Of a stretch of DNA of 64,000 nt, positions 26,678 to 34,408 are shown in pieces (position 1 is the first letter of the stretch; the number at the start of each line of letters is the position of its first letter). The translations under genes and the position numbers were made by a program. Location of the stretch: the NCBI RefSeq assembly GCF_900142535.1, contig NZ_FRBE01000008.1:62001-126000 (forward strand). The letters are read 5' to 3'. Under the pieces are notes generated by a model. The model did no database searches, was not told the DNA's origin, and saw nothing but the letters and a program-made list of their open reading frames with translations. The stretch is from Fibrobacter sp. UWEL. Lineage in GTDB: Bacteria > Fibrobacterota > Fibrobacteria > Fibrobacterales > Fibrobacteraceae.

Positions 26678-27334
26678 TTAAGCTTTCAGCTTATCCAGCG
26701 CTTCGTTGGAGCCGATGACGAACAGCACATCGTTTTCCTTAAGGACATAGTCTGCGATGTTACCGATCTTAGGCGTAGGTTCCAGCGGGTCGCGGATGGC
26801 AATCACCTGAATGCCGTACTTGTGGGTGAGGCTCAGGTCCTTCAAAGTCTTGTTCCAGAAGGCTTCCGGACAGGCCAGTTCCACGATGGAGTAACCTTCC
26901 ATGAAAGGCAGGTAGTCCAGCATGTTGGGGCGGTTCAATCTTTCTGCCAGAGAGATCGCCATGTCACGTTCCGGATGGAAGATGTCTGCAACGCCCAGCT
27001 TTTCCAGGATGGTAGTATGTGCGGGGCTACTGGACTTAGCGATGATGTGCTTCACGCCCAGTTCGCGCAGGTTCAGTACTGTCAGGAGAGAAGCCTGCAG
27101 GTCTTCGCCGATACAGCAGATCACGCTGTCCACCTTAGCCAGGGGCAGGGACTGGAGCTGTTTCTTGCGGGTGCCGTCGGCAACCACTGCCTGGGCAACC
27201 TGGTTGGAAATATCTTGAATCTTTTCGGGACTGGGGTCCACCACCATCACGTCATGACCAAGGGCGGTCAGGTGACGTGCCAGGAAGTAGCCTGTATTAC
27301 CCAGGCCGATTACTACGAATTGTTTAGATGCCAT
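26678..27334 (-). CDS. ktrA: Potassium-channel regulatory subunit (KtrA/TrkA RCK)
   Basis: 218 aa. The N-terminal Rossmann fold has GLGNTG (residues 10-15) and the acidic residue that ends strand 2 (VVDPS), giving NAD/ATP-binding RCK_N; the C-terminal half is RCK_C. It gates a KtrB/TrkH pore from the cytoplasmic face. The pore gene lies on the same strand at 28132-29538, with a FISUMP gene between. No Shine-Dalgarno sequence is present; TATCTTTA ends 4 nt before the ATG. Confidence 0.9.
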   Translation of the reverse strand: MASKQFVVIGLGNTGYFLARHLTALGHDVMVVDPSPEKIQDISNQVAQAVVADGTRKKQLQSLPLAKVDSVICCIGEDLQASLLTVLNLRELGVKHIIAKSSSPAHTTILEKLGVADIFHPERDMAISLAERLNRPNMLDYLPFMEGYSIVELACPEAFWNKTLKDLSLTHKYGIQVIAIRDPLEPTPKIGNIADYVLKENDVLFVIGSNEALDKLKA

Positions 27335-27338
27335 ATCC

Positions 27339-27346
27339 TAAAGATA
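27339..27346 (-). promoter_or_regulatory. -7-like TATCTTTA element of ktrA
   Basis: It is separated from the ATG at 27334 by only 4 nt, suggesting a leaderless transcript. Confidence 0.55.
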
Positions 27347-27363
27347 GAAAATATGGGAGGCGT

Positions 27364-28077
27364 CTAGAGATTGTCGAAGCTGGATGCCTTGCTAGGGCTT
27401 CGGAAGAATTTGGCCTTATTGGGCGCTTCGCCCTTGATACAGCGTACGGAATTGGCCTGATCCTTGTAAAAACCCTTCTTTTTCCACCCGCTTGGGGATT
27501 CATAGGTGTAAAAGAAGGCGTAGTCAGCGTAATCCGGGTCGGATTCCGCGGTCCAGAAGGTGGCGGTGTAGTCGTAGGCGTAAAAATCCCCGTTGAAGGC
27601 TCTGTAACCGCCCTTATGGGGGAAGATGTCTTCGTCGTAGATAACGTTGGACAGTTCCGCTACGGTGGGGAGACGCCAACCCTCGGGACAGGCCCTCTTG
27701 GCCATTTCCCAGGTGTACAGTCTTCCGGTCTTGAGGCAGGTCCTGTCGTTGTTCTCGAAGCAGACGCTAGGGACCTTACGGATGTTCATGTTCTGGGTCA
27801 TCCAGAGATTGCCGTTGATCCACTTGACAGTGTAGGTCTTGTTGTCTCGAGGGTCCGTGAAGGTCCCTTCCATACTACCCGGGTTGGAACCGTCGTCGGT
27901 TCTCTTAATCTCTAGCTTTTCTTTAGCCGCGATGGAGTCTAGTCTTGCTTTTTCCGCGGCGTCTCGGCGGGCCTGTTTTTCGGCCTTTGTCTCAAAGGGG
28001 CTTTCGTTCCAAACGGACGCATTGGCGCCCACGGCCGCGAGCAATAGAACCGTAGATAAGAGTTTCAGAAAACGCAT
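27364..28077 (-). CDS. FISUMP-domain exported protein
   Basis: 237 aa from the ATG at 28077, which opens a signal peptide (RFLKLLSTVLLLAAVGANA). After a Lys/Glu/Ala-rich helix (about 30-65) comes a FISUMP domain: DPRDNKTYTVKWINGNLWMTQNMN, CPEGWRLPTVAEL and a closing SVRCIKG. Paired Cys suggest disulfides outside the cytoplasm. The domain family is expanded in Fibrobacter; its role is not established. It lies between the two genes of a K+ transporter on the same strand. Confidence 0.85.
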   Translation of the reverse strand: MRFLKLLSTVLLLAAVGANASVWNESPFETKAEKQARRDAAEKARLDSIAAKEKLEIKRTDDGSNPGSMEGTFTDPRDNKTYTVKWINGNLWMTQNMNIRKVPSVCFENNDRTCLKTGRLYTWEMAKRACPEGWRLPTVAELSNVIYDEDIFPHKGGYRAFNGDFYAYDYTATFWTAESDPDYADYAFFYTYESPSGWKKKGFYKDQANSVRCIKGEAPNKAKFFRSPSKASSFDNL

Positions 28078-28131
28078 AGACCTAACCTCGTTTCCGTCCA
28101 ATATATAAAAGATGATAGACTGGAGGCTAGA

Positions 28132-29538
28132 TTAGCCCACCATGATGTCTTCTTCGGCGTACCACATACCATCATCCTTGTTGGTTGCCACCGCAGAAAT
28201 CAAGAACAAGGGTCCCATACGACCGATGAACATGACCGTACAAATCAGGATCTTGCCCGGGATGGACAGGTCGGGGGTGATGCCCATGGACAGACCGCAG
28301 GTACTGTAGGCGCTGACCACTTCGAAGAGGATGGTCAGGAAGTTGGACTGCTCGATGGAGTTTCCGTTGGCCTCGGTCTGGAGCAAAATCAGGGTTGCCG
28401 CCACCACAACAACGATGGCCACCACGAAGATTCGCACCGCCTTATCCACCGTAGTTTCCGGGATGGTGCGGCCGAGAATTTGAGTCTTTTTACGGCCCAG
28501 CAGGCGGTTGAACCCCAGGAGGGCGATCACTGCCGTAGTGGTGGTCTTGATGCCGCCACCGCAGCTACCCGGGTTGGCACCGATGAGCATGATCACGATA
28601 AAGAAGAAAAGGCTGCCGATACTGAGGGAGGGCACGTCCACGTTGTTGAGACCTGCGGTACGGCTGGTAAACGCCATGAACACGCTGGACTGGACCTTTT
28701 CCCCGAAGGTAAGGCTAGCGAAGACGTTGCTCCATTCGCTAAAGATGAAGAACGCGATGCTGACGCCTACGATAATCAGGGTAAAGCCGGTAGCGATGCG
28801 GGTATGGAGGGATACCTTCTGGAAGGAACGCTTCTTGAAGTCGAAAACATAGCGGGCTTCCGTAATGGCCAAAAAGCCGAAACCGCCGGCCAGCGCCAGG
28901 ACGCAGGTGGTGATGTTCACGATGGGATTCAGCTGGAAACGGACCATGGAATCCGGGAACAGGGTAAAGCCCACGTTACAGAAGGAGCTGATAGCCTGGA
29001 AGACGCTCCCGAAGATGCGATCGTAAAGGGAGTACTCCTCCAGGGCGAATTCGTTGAACTGGGTAAAGTACATGACCGCGCCCACCGCTTCCAGCCCGAA
29101 CATGAAGGGCAGCACTGCCTTAAGGATTCGGGTGGCGTCCACGTTACCTTCCTGGGTGTAGTTGGCCAGCAGGGCGGACTGATGGTTGAATCCCGGATGC
29201 ATACCGGCCAGCAGGATAATCACCGTAGAAATCGTCATGATACCCAGACCGCCAGCCTGCATGAGGATGACCAGAATCCAGTTACCGAAGATGTTGAAAC
29301 TGCTACTAATATCAATAGTGGAAAGCCCCGTCACGCAGACTGCGGAGGTAGCCGTAAAGAAGGCGTCCAGGATACCGATGTGTTCGCGCTGGGCAAACGG
29401 CATGGACAGCAAGAAGGCTCCAAGAGAAATCAGGGCCAGGTAACCCGCCACGATCATCACGATGGGGTTGCCGGTCTTTTTCTTCTTGTCGACCGTCTTT
29501 TCGACATAGTCGAATGCTTCATATCTAGAACGTAACAT
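28132..29538 (-). CDS. ktrB: KtrB/TrkH-family potassium transporter
   Basis: 468 aa with about ten membrane helices and four selectivity-filter repeats, for example TSAVCVTGLS in the first and SCGGGIKTT in the third. The size matches KtrB rather than the longer TrkH. It imports K+, probably coupled to Na+, with KtrA. No Shine-Dalgarno sequence is present; TACATTTG, an exact TAnnTTTG match, ends 5 nt before the ATG. Confidence 0.92.
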   Translation of the reverse strand: MLRSRYEAFDYVEKTVDKKKKTGNPIVMIVAGYLALISLGAFLLSMPFAQREHIGILDAFFTATSAVCVTGLSTIDISSSFNIFGNWILVILMQAGGLGIMTISTVIILLAGMHPGFNHQSALLANYTQEGNVDATRILKAVLPFMFGLEAVGAVMYFTQFNEFALEEYSLYDRIFGSVFQAISSFCNVGFTLFPDSMVRFQLNPIVNITTCVLALAGGFGFLAITEARYVFDFKKRSFQKVSLHTRIATGFTLIIVGVSIAFFIFSEWSNVFASLTFGEKVQSSVFMAFTSRTAGLNNVDVPSLSIGSLFFFIVIMLIGANPGSCGGGIKTTTTAVIALLGFNRLLGRKKTQILGRTIPETTVDKAVRIFVVAIVVVVAATLILLQTEANGNSIEQSNFLTILFEVVSAYSTCGLSMGITPDLSIPGKILICTVMFIGRMGPLFLISAVATNKDDGMWYAEEDIMVG

Positions 29539-29543
29539 GGCGC

Positions 29544-29551
29544 CAAATGTA
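29544..29551 (-). promoter_or_regulatory. -7-like TACATTTG element of ktrB
   Basis: Exact TAnnTTTG match on the minus strand, 5 nt from the ATG at 29538. Confidence 0.55.
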
Positions 29552-29655
29552 GTAAATCATTGCCTATAAGTCACTTGCATAATTGGGTTTCTTGCGAGGA
29601 GCAAGGTCGCCGAGCCTTGCCGAGGCGTCCGCCTTTAGCTATTTTTGGCGCCGTT

Positions 29656-30552
29656 ATGAAGAATTTGCGCGCCATTTTGATGCCGATTGCCATTATTTTG
29701 GGCATTTTGCTTCCTCAAGCCAGCGTTCTTGCGCCGACCCTTCCTTTCCAGATCGGAACCATGATGCTCCTGACCTTCATTGGAAAGGTCCCTCCCCAGG
29801 AACACGGCTATACCTTCAAGATTGAAGTTCGAGCCTTTATCGCAAGCCTTTTCCTGCTGGCACTCCTCTGGATTTCTGTGGAAGTTTTCGGCCTGCCTCG
29901 CGAAGTTCTTCTGGGTGGCGCCATTATCTGTTTGTGCCCTCCCGCAAATGCCGCTCCCGCCATGGCCAAGATGCTGGGCGGAAACCCGGTACTTGCCCTG
30001 AAGATTTTCCTCAGCGGCCACTTGATCGCCTGCTTCAGCATCCCTATTATCTATGGCTACCTGACCGGTTCCGAGGCGGGCTTTGCTGACATTGCCCTGC
30101 GCATCTTCAATTCTATCCAGCCCATCATTTCCATCCCCCTGGCGTTGGCCCTGGGCGTGCGCTCCTTCTACCCGGAGTTGGCCGATAAGGTGGCGAAGTT
30201 CTCCAAGTACACCATCTTTATCTGGACCTTCAGCGTGTTCGTGATTCTCGCCAAGGCCAGCCGCGACATTCGCGAAATGGGTTTTGCTGACTTGTGGAAT
30301 AGCGGAACCCTCCCCATGCTTGCCATCGTGGCGCTAGTGATTTGCATTCTGCAGTTTGTGCTGGGCTGGTTCTGCGACAAGAAACATCCCATTGAAAGCT
30401 CCCAGAGTATGGGCCAGAAGAATACAACGCTAGTGATTTGGATTGCAAGCCTGTATGCTGGCCCTGTTGCCGCCATCGCCCCCACTTGCTACGTGGTGTG
30501 GCAGAATCTGGTGCTCACCTACATGAGTGCAAAAGTCAAACCGAAGAAATAG
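29656..30552 (+). CDS. BASS-type (bile acid:sodium symporter-like) transporter
   Basis: 298 aa from the ATG at 29656, where the first membrane helix begins (MKNLRAILMPIAIILGILLP). About nine to ten helices are present. A CPPANAAPAMAKMLGG segment resembles the conserved crossover helix of SBF/BASS transporters. Substrates in the family are organic anions; none can be named here. The AlkD-like gene starts 12 nt downstream but has its own -7-like element. Confidence 0.75.
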   Translation: MKNLRAILMPIAIILGILLPQASVLAPTLPFQIGTMMLLTFIGKVPPQEHGYTFKIEVRAFIASLFLLALLWISVEVFGLPREVLLGGAIICLCPPANAAPAMAKMLGGNPVLALKIFLSGHLIACFSIPIIYGYLTGSEAGFADIALRIFNSIQPIISIPLALALGVRSFYPELADKVAKFSKYTIFIWTFSVFVILAKASRDIREMGFADLWNSGTLPMLAIVALVICILQFVLGWFCDKKHPIESSQSMGQKNTTLVIWIASLYAGPVAAIAPTCYVVWQNLVLTYMSAKVKPKK

Positions 30553-30560
30553 TATCTTTG
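30553..30560 (+). promoter_or_regulatory. -7-like TATCTTTG element of the AlkD-like gene
   Basis: An exact TAnnTTTG match ends 4 nt before the ATG at 30565. It implies initiation at the start codon. Confidence 0.6.
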
Positions 30561-30564
30561 GTTT

Positions 30565-31371
30565 ATGACTCACGCGGAACTCGTCAAGAAACTTTTTAAA
30601 AATCAGGATTTGAAGTACAAGGAATTCCATACGGCTTTGGTGCCGGGAATTCCTATGGACACTTATATAGGCGTGCGTGTGCCCCTGCTGCGAAAACTGG
30701 CGAAAGAGTTTTTTGGTACGACGGGAAATGTCGCGGGTGGGAACGTTGTCGCGGGTGGTGAAGTCGCGAAGTTTATGGATCAGCTTCCTCACAAGTATTT
30801 CGAGGAAAACCACATCCATTCCATGCTGCTGGAACATATCAAGGATTTCGATGAGTGTTTGGCTCGTACGGAACAGTTCCTGCCTTACATAAACAACTGG
30901 GCCATTTGCGATGGAAAAAAGCCCCGCGCCCTTTTGAAAAAGCCGGACGTGTTCCTGAAACGCATCGCGGAATGGGTCAAGTCGGACCATCCCTATGTAG
31001 CCCGCTTTGGCATCAACATGCTGATGGATCTCTTTCTGGATGACCGCTTCGACCCGAAATATTTAAAGTGGGTGGCCTCGGTGGATACGGCCAAGTACAG
31101 GTCCCTGCCCGACGGCAGTTTGAATTCGCGGGTGGCGGCGGTGACGCCGGCCGGAGTTCCGCTGGCAAATCCCGAATATTACGTCCAGATGGAAGTGGCC
31201 TGGTACTTCGCTACCGCACTTGCAAAACAGTGGGATGCCGCCATCCCTTATATTGAAAAGCGAAAGCTGGACGCCTGGACCCACAATAAGTCCATCCAGA
31301 AATCCATTGAAAGCTACCGCGTGTCCGACGAACATAAGGAATACCTGCGGGGGTTGAAAATTTTAAAGTAG
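30565..31371 (+). CDS. AlkD-like DNA alkylation-repair glycosylase
   Basis: 268 aa of HEAT-like helices (PF08713). Motifs include YIGVRVPLLRKLAKEF, NNWAICD, HPYVARFGINMLM and the C-terminal EVAWYFATALAKQW with KRKLDAWTHNKSIQKSIES. These proteins excise alkylated bases or act as related DNA-binding folds. A Gly/Val insertion near residues 52-66 (two VAGG units) is encoded by GTCGCGGGTGG repeats like those in the 26.2-kb noncoding block. Confidence 0.87.
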   Translation: MTHAELVKKLFKNQDLKYKEFHTALVPGIPMDTYIGVRVPLLRKLAKEFFGTTGNVAGGNVVAGGEVAKFMDQLPHKYFEENHIHSMLLEHIKDFDECLARTEQFLPYINNWAICDGKKPRALLKKPDVFLKRIAEWVKSDHPYVARFGINMLMDLFLDDRFDPKYLKWVASVDTAKYRSLPDGSLNSRVAAVTPAGVPLANPEYYVQMEVAWYFATALAKQWDAAIPYIEKRKLDAWTHNKSIQKSIESYRVSDEHKEYLRGLKILK

Positions 31372-31395
31372 CGAAGATGTAACTTTCCCTTCCGT

Positions 31396-31440
31396 TGTCA
31401 TTCTGAGCGAAGCCCGTTAGGGCGAAGTCGAAGAATCTAT
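31396..31440. repeat. Dispersed repeat, TGTCATTCTGAGCGAAGC family
   Basis: It begins TGTCATTCTGAGCGAAG and ends CGAAGTCGAAGAATCTA, with an inner GCCCG/GGGC hairpin. Related copies are at 34351 (inverted), 37870, 53764 and 54502. Confidence 0.65.
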
Positions 31441-31452
31441 CGTTCTAAATAG

Positions 31453-32196
31453 ATGTACATTTGTCTCGTGCAAGAAAATCTGCTATCAAGAATCCTCCAT
31501 CTGCCGGCCTCCGGACCTAGCGAAACTAGCCCGCTGAGTGCGGATGTGTACGCCATTCGCGGGGAAACCGCCTGGTGGATTTTTGACGTGGGCGCCTGCG
31601 ACGAGGCTGCCGACTTCGTGAACAGCCTGCCATGTGATCGTGGGGAGGGCACCGCACCCCTCCAGAAAAATATCGTCATTTCCCATTTCCATCGGGACCA
31701 TGCCTTCAATCTTTCGCGGGTTCGTTTTGACCGTCTCTTTGTGGGCCGCGAAACTTTCCGTCATTGCGACGCCACCATCCAGGCGCGCCGCGACGTAACT
31801 GTGGTGGAATCGCCTGTTGTGATTGAAGACGGCTTGCGATTTTGCATTGAGCCCATTCCCAGCAGTCATGCCAAAGGTTCCTTGATGCTGACCGTGGGCG
31901 GCGACGAATCCGCCTGCGACGCTGCTAACCCGAGTACAGCCCGCGATGAGACCAACCCGATTGTCGCCTTCCTAGGCGACTCTACGTATCCTACCGTCGG
32001 TCACGGCAAACCCGACTCTTACAACGTGCAGTTGCTCTTCCAGCAGATACAATTCCTGCGGGCCTGCGAGGCACGAAACTTCTATATGAGTCACCGCCGT
32101 TTTGTTCCGCGAGAAAAGGAATCGGTCCTGCAGATTCTTGAAGGCTATTACGCCCAGCGGCAACCCAATAAAAATCTGATCGAAGTCTCCCGATAA
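31453..32196 (+). CDS. MBL-fold metallo-hydrolase
   Basis: 247 aa. The metal-binding motif HFHRDH (about residues 77-82), further His residues in PSSHAKG and the GDST segment fit the metallo-beta-lactamase fold. The hydrolysed substrate is unknown. The N terminus (MYICLVQENLLSRI) has no signal peptide, so the protein is cytosolic. It starts just after a dispersed repeat, with no clear Shine-Dalgarno sequence, so the exact start is uncertain. Confidence 0.8.
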   Translation: MYICLVQENLLSRILHLPASGPSETSPLSADVYAIRGETAWWIFDVGACDEAADFVNSLPCDRGEGTAPLQKNIVISHFHRDHAFNLSRVRFDRLFVGRETFRHCDATIQARRDVTVVESPVVIEDGLRFCIEPIPSSHAKGSLMLTVGGDESACDAANPSTARDETNPIVAFLGDSTYPTVGHGKPDSYNVQLLFQQIQFLRACEARNFYMSHRRFVPREKESVLQILEGYYAQRQPNKNLIEVSR

Positions 32197-32352
32197 GCGA
32201 TTGTCGAGGGACCTTTTTTCATGTCGCTTTTGAAGCGACCATTCTTTCTTTCTTTGCGGCTATATTTATCGCATAAAATCAAATTCTTGCGCCTGCATCT
32301 GGCGGGGTTTACTAAAGCCATTTTGGAAACGATAAAGAAAAAGGAGGTTCAT

Positions 32353-33360
32353 ATGACAGAAGAACAGAAAAAGAATATGACGGAAGAACAGCGTAAGGCT
32401 TATGATAAGAGAATGAGGGAAATCTATCGCAGCGCCGCCAGCAATATGTGCTGGGGCGAATTGGATGAGGAGATGGATTGTTCTCTCGCGTCAGTGGCCC
32501 GTCACAAATCAAAGGCTGCTTTGAAGCGCAACTCTTGCCTTCTGGGCGCCATCGCAGGGGATACCATCGGATCGCCTTACGAATTCGACTGCAATAACAT
32601 TAAGACTACCGAGTTCCCGCTGTTCAATCGAGCCTCCGGTTTTACGGACGATAGCGTTATGACTGTGGCTGTGGCCAATGCTCTCCTGATGGCGGCGGAC
32701 GACCTGGCCGACGAACTTGACGAAGCAAAAGTGGAAGAATCCATGATTTTCTCCATGCGATCCTTTGGCCGTCGCTGGCCATACGCGGGTTATGGCGGTC
32801 GTTTCTGCGACTGGCTGGTTGCTAAAAATCCTCAGCCCTACAACAGCTGGGGCAACGGTTCCGCCATGCGCGTGTCTGCCGTAGGATGGGCATTCGACAC
32901 TCTTGAAGAAGTGGAAAAGTATGCGGAAATTTCAGCCCGCGTCACCCATAACCATCCCGAGGGAATCAAGGGCGCCAAGGCGGTGGCTGCAGCCATCTTC
33001 CTGGGTCGTGCGGGCAAGTCTAAAGAGGAAATCCTCGACTATGTGGAACGTACCTACGGCTATCCCATCAGTCAGATGACCTGCGATAAGATTCGCCCCA
33101 CCTACCATATGGACGAATCCTGCCAGAACACAGTTCCTCAGGCATTCTGCGCCTTCCGTGAAGGAAATTCCTTCGAGGAAATTGCCCGATTGGCAGTGTC
33201 CCTGGGGGGCGACAGCGATACCCTCTGCTGTATCGCCTGCGCCATGGCCGAACCTATCTACGGCATTCCCGAAAACATCCAGCAGGAAACCATCAACCGC
33301 CTGGATGAAGAACTCCTGACCGTTCTGACCCGCTTCCAGAAATTTGTAGCAAGTAAGTAG
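32353..33360 (+). CDS. ADP-ribosylglycohydrolase (DraG-like)
   Basis: 335 aa from the ATG at 32353, 6 nt after a strong AAGGAGG; a longer in-frame reading lacks support. A charged, helical N-terminal extension of about 60 residues precedes the catalytic domain. Metal ligands appear in GAIAGDTIGSPYE, GFTDDSVMT and the C-terminal GGDSDTLCCI, the signature of the DraG/ARH fold that removes ADP-ribose from proteins or small molecules. No ADP-ribosyltransferase gene is adjacent. Confidence 0.9.
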   Translation: MTEEQKKNMTEEQRKAYDKRMREIYRSAASNMCWGELDEEMDCSLASVARHKSKAALKRNSCLLGAIAGDTIGSPYEFDCNNIKTTEFPLFNRASGFTDDSVMTVAVANALLMAADDLADELDEAKVEESMIFSMRSFGRRWPYAGYGGRFCDWLVAKNPQPYNSWGNGSAMRVSAVGWAFDTLEEVEKYAEISARVTHNHPEGIKGAKAVAAAIFLGRAGKSKEEILDYVERTYGYPISQMTCDKIRPTYHMDESCQNTVPQAFCAFREGNSFEEIARLAVSLGGDSDTLCCIACAMAEPIYGIPENIQQETINRLDEELLTVLTRFQKFVASK

Positions 33361-33369
33361 GGGCGTTTT

Positions 33370-33996
33370 TTACTGAGCGTCTTTATTGATGTTCACGCTG
33401 GCGTAGCACACCAGGCATCCGCCGATCAGGTTACCGATGGTAATGACGGCGAGGCGAAGCGCTGTGCTTCCGATTTCCGGTGCGCCTGCAAAAGTCCCTG
33501 CGGCGCAACCCTTGATGATTGCGAAAATAAAGTAGAACATGTCTGCAATGCAGTGTTCAAAACCGCAAAGGATAAATCCCATCACCGGGAGCACCACGAT
33601 CAACGGGTTGTTGCAGCGCTTGTAGCCTTCCACCGCAATAAACATGAGCATGCCGCAGAACACGCCTAGAATCAGGAGGCTCAGCAGGTTGTCGTTATGC
33701 TTTACCGCTACCAGCGCGCTAGTGCTGATGGTGAGGCGAGTGGCTGCTACCGTCGCAGCGCCAATGCCCGTACCAATCAAGTTGCCCAGCCAGACCTTGC
33801 CCAGATACTTCAGGTAATCCAAGTTCCTGTTGGTGGACAAGTAGCCCACTTTTCCCGTAAATAAGTCAAATTTCAGCAAAATGATGGTGTAAAGCCCCAG
33901 GGAAAACAGGAACGTTCCCGCGATCTTGTTATCGACGGAAAGGAAGCTGACGCAACCCACACTAATCATGAGGCCGGCAAAAATGGATTTGATCAT
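33370..33996 (-). CDS. Formate/nitrite-transporter (FNT) family channel
   Basis: 208 aa with six hydrophobic segments, shorter than most FNT proteins (about 250-280). Helix pairs resemble FNT pores, for example KFDLFTGKVGY near residue 42 and the C-terminal AGTFAGAPEIGSTALRLAVITIGNLIGG. The substrate (formate, nitrite or another small anion) cannot be told. TATCTTTA ends 4 nt before the ATG and no Shine-Dalgarno sequence is present. A terminator and a probable RNA gene lie upstream on the same strand. Confidence 0.82.
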   Translation of the reverse strand: MIKSIFAGLMISVGCVSFLSVDNKIAGTFLFSLGLYTIILLKFDLFTGKVGYLSTNRNLDYLKYLGKVWLGNLIGTGIGAATVAATRLTISTSALVAVKHNDNLLSLLILGVFCGMLMFIAVEGYKRCNNPLIVVLPVMGFILCGFEHCIADMFYFIFAIIKGCAAGTFAGAPEIGSTALRLAVITIGNLIGGCLVCYASVNINKDAQ

Positions 33997-34000
33997 GCCG

Positions 34001-34008
34001 TAAAGATA
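34001..34008 (-). promoter_or_regulatory. -7-like TATCTTTA element of the FNT gene
   Basis: Minus strand, 4 nt before the ATG at 33996 and directly behind the terminator at 34011-34042. Confidence 0.55.
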
Positions 34009-34010
34009 GA

Positions 34011-34042
34011 AAAATCCCGCCCCTCTTTTTTAGGGGGACGGG
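34011..34042 (-). terminator. Strong terminator between the RNA candidate and the FNT gene
   Basis: On the minus strand a G/C-rich stem of about 10 bp (CCCGTCCCCC against GAGGGGCGGG, one mismatch) is followed by ATTTTTC. It isolates the upstream transcription unit from the FNT gene. Confidence 0.75.
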
Positions 34043-34045
34043 ACG

Positions 34046-34275
34046 AAAAAGGTATGGCATCCGTTCCACGGCAAAATACTCGAAGCTACTCTTATATAAA
34101 AGATAGCAGTGCCTTCGGATTTCGTTTTTCCCACCTTTTTAAGCTTTGAAGCATGGTCAAGCCAAGTCAGGGAGCCGTGGGCCTAAACTGTACCATAAGA
34201 GCGACGAGCTTTAATAATACTGTTAGATCGGGCATTGATCCGTGAGGATGCCTAGGCCTAATATACCTAAATCAA
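34046..34275 (-). ncRNA. Candidate structured noncoding RNA (6S-like rod)
   Basis: No open frame is credible here, yet distant segments pair consecutively: 34051-34055 with 34263-34267, 34056-34062 (GGCATCC) with 34246-34252, 34067-34071 with 34240-34244, 34083-34087 with 34207-34211, 34089-34095 (CTCTTAT) with 34195-34201, 34107-34110 with 34187-34190, and 34130-34134 with 34177-34181. This makes a long rod with internal loops. On the minus strand the closing stem is followed by TTTTT and then a strong terminator, so that orientation is preferred. Size and shape recall 6S RNA. tmRNA, RNase P and SRP RNA signatures were not found. Confidence 0.5.
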
Positions 34276-34350
34276 GTCCGTAAAACAACCCAAAAGTCGA
34301 GATAACTTTTTCTTACTCATTCCAAGACGGAATAGGAAAACTTTTTCCTG

Positions 34351-34375
34351 GATTCTTCGCTTCGCTCAGAATGAC
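34351..34375. repeat. Dispersed repeat, inverted copy of the TGTCATTCTGAGCGAAGC family
   Basis: GATTCTTCGCTTCGCTCAGAATGAC, the reverse complement of the 31396 family, lies between the RNA candidate and uvrC. Confidence 0.6.
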
Positions 34376-34408
34376 GTGTGGAGGGACGACATGACGAATG
34401 GGGATTAT

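Noticed and set aside
34046-34275. Plus-strand orientation, or tmRNA / RNase P / SRP RNA identity, for the RNA candidate
   Set aside because: The T-run and terminator lie on the minus-strand side. No tag-peptide frame, no RNase P conserved core and no SRP loop motif are present.
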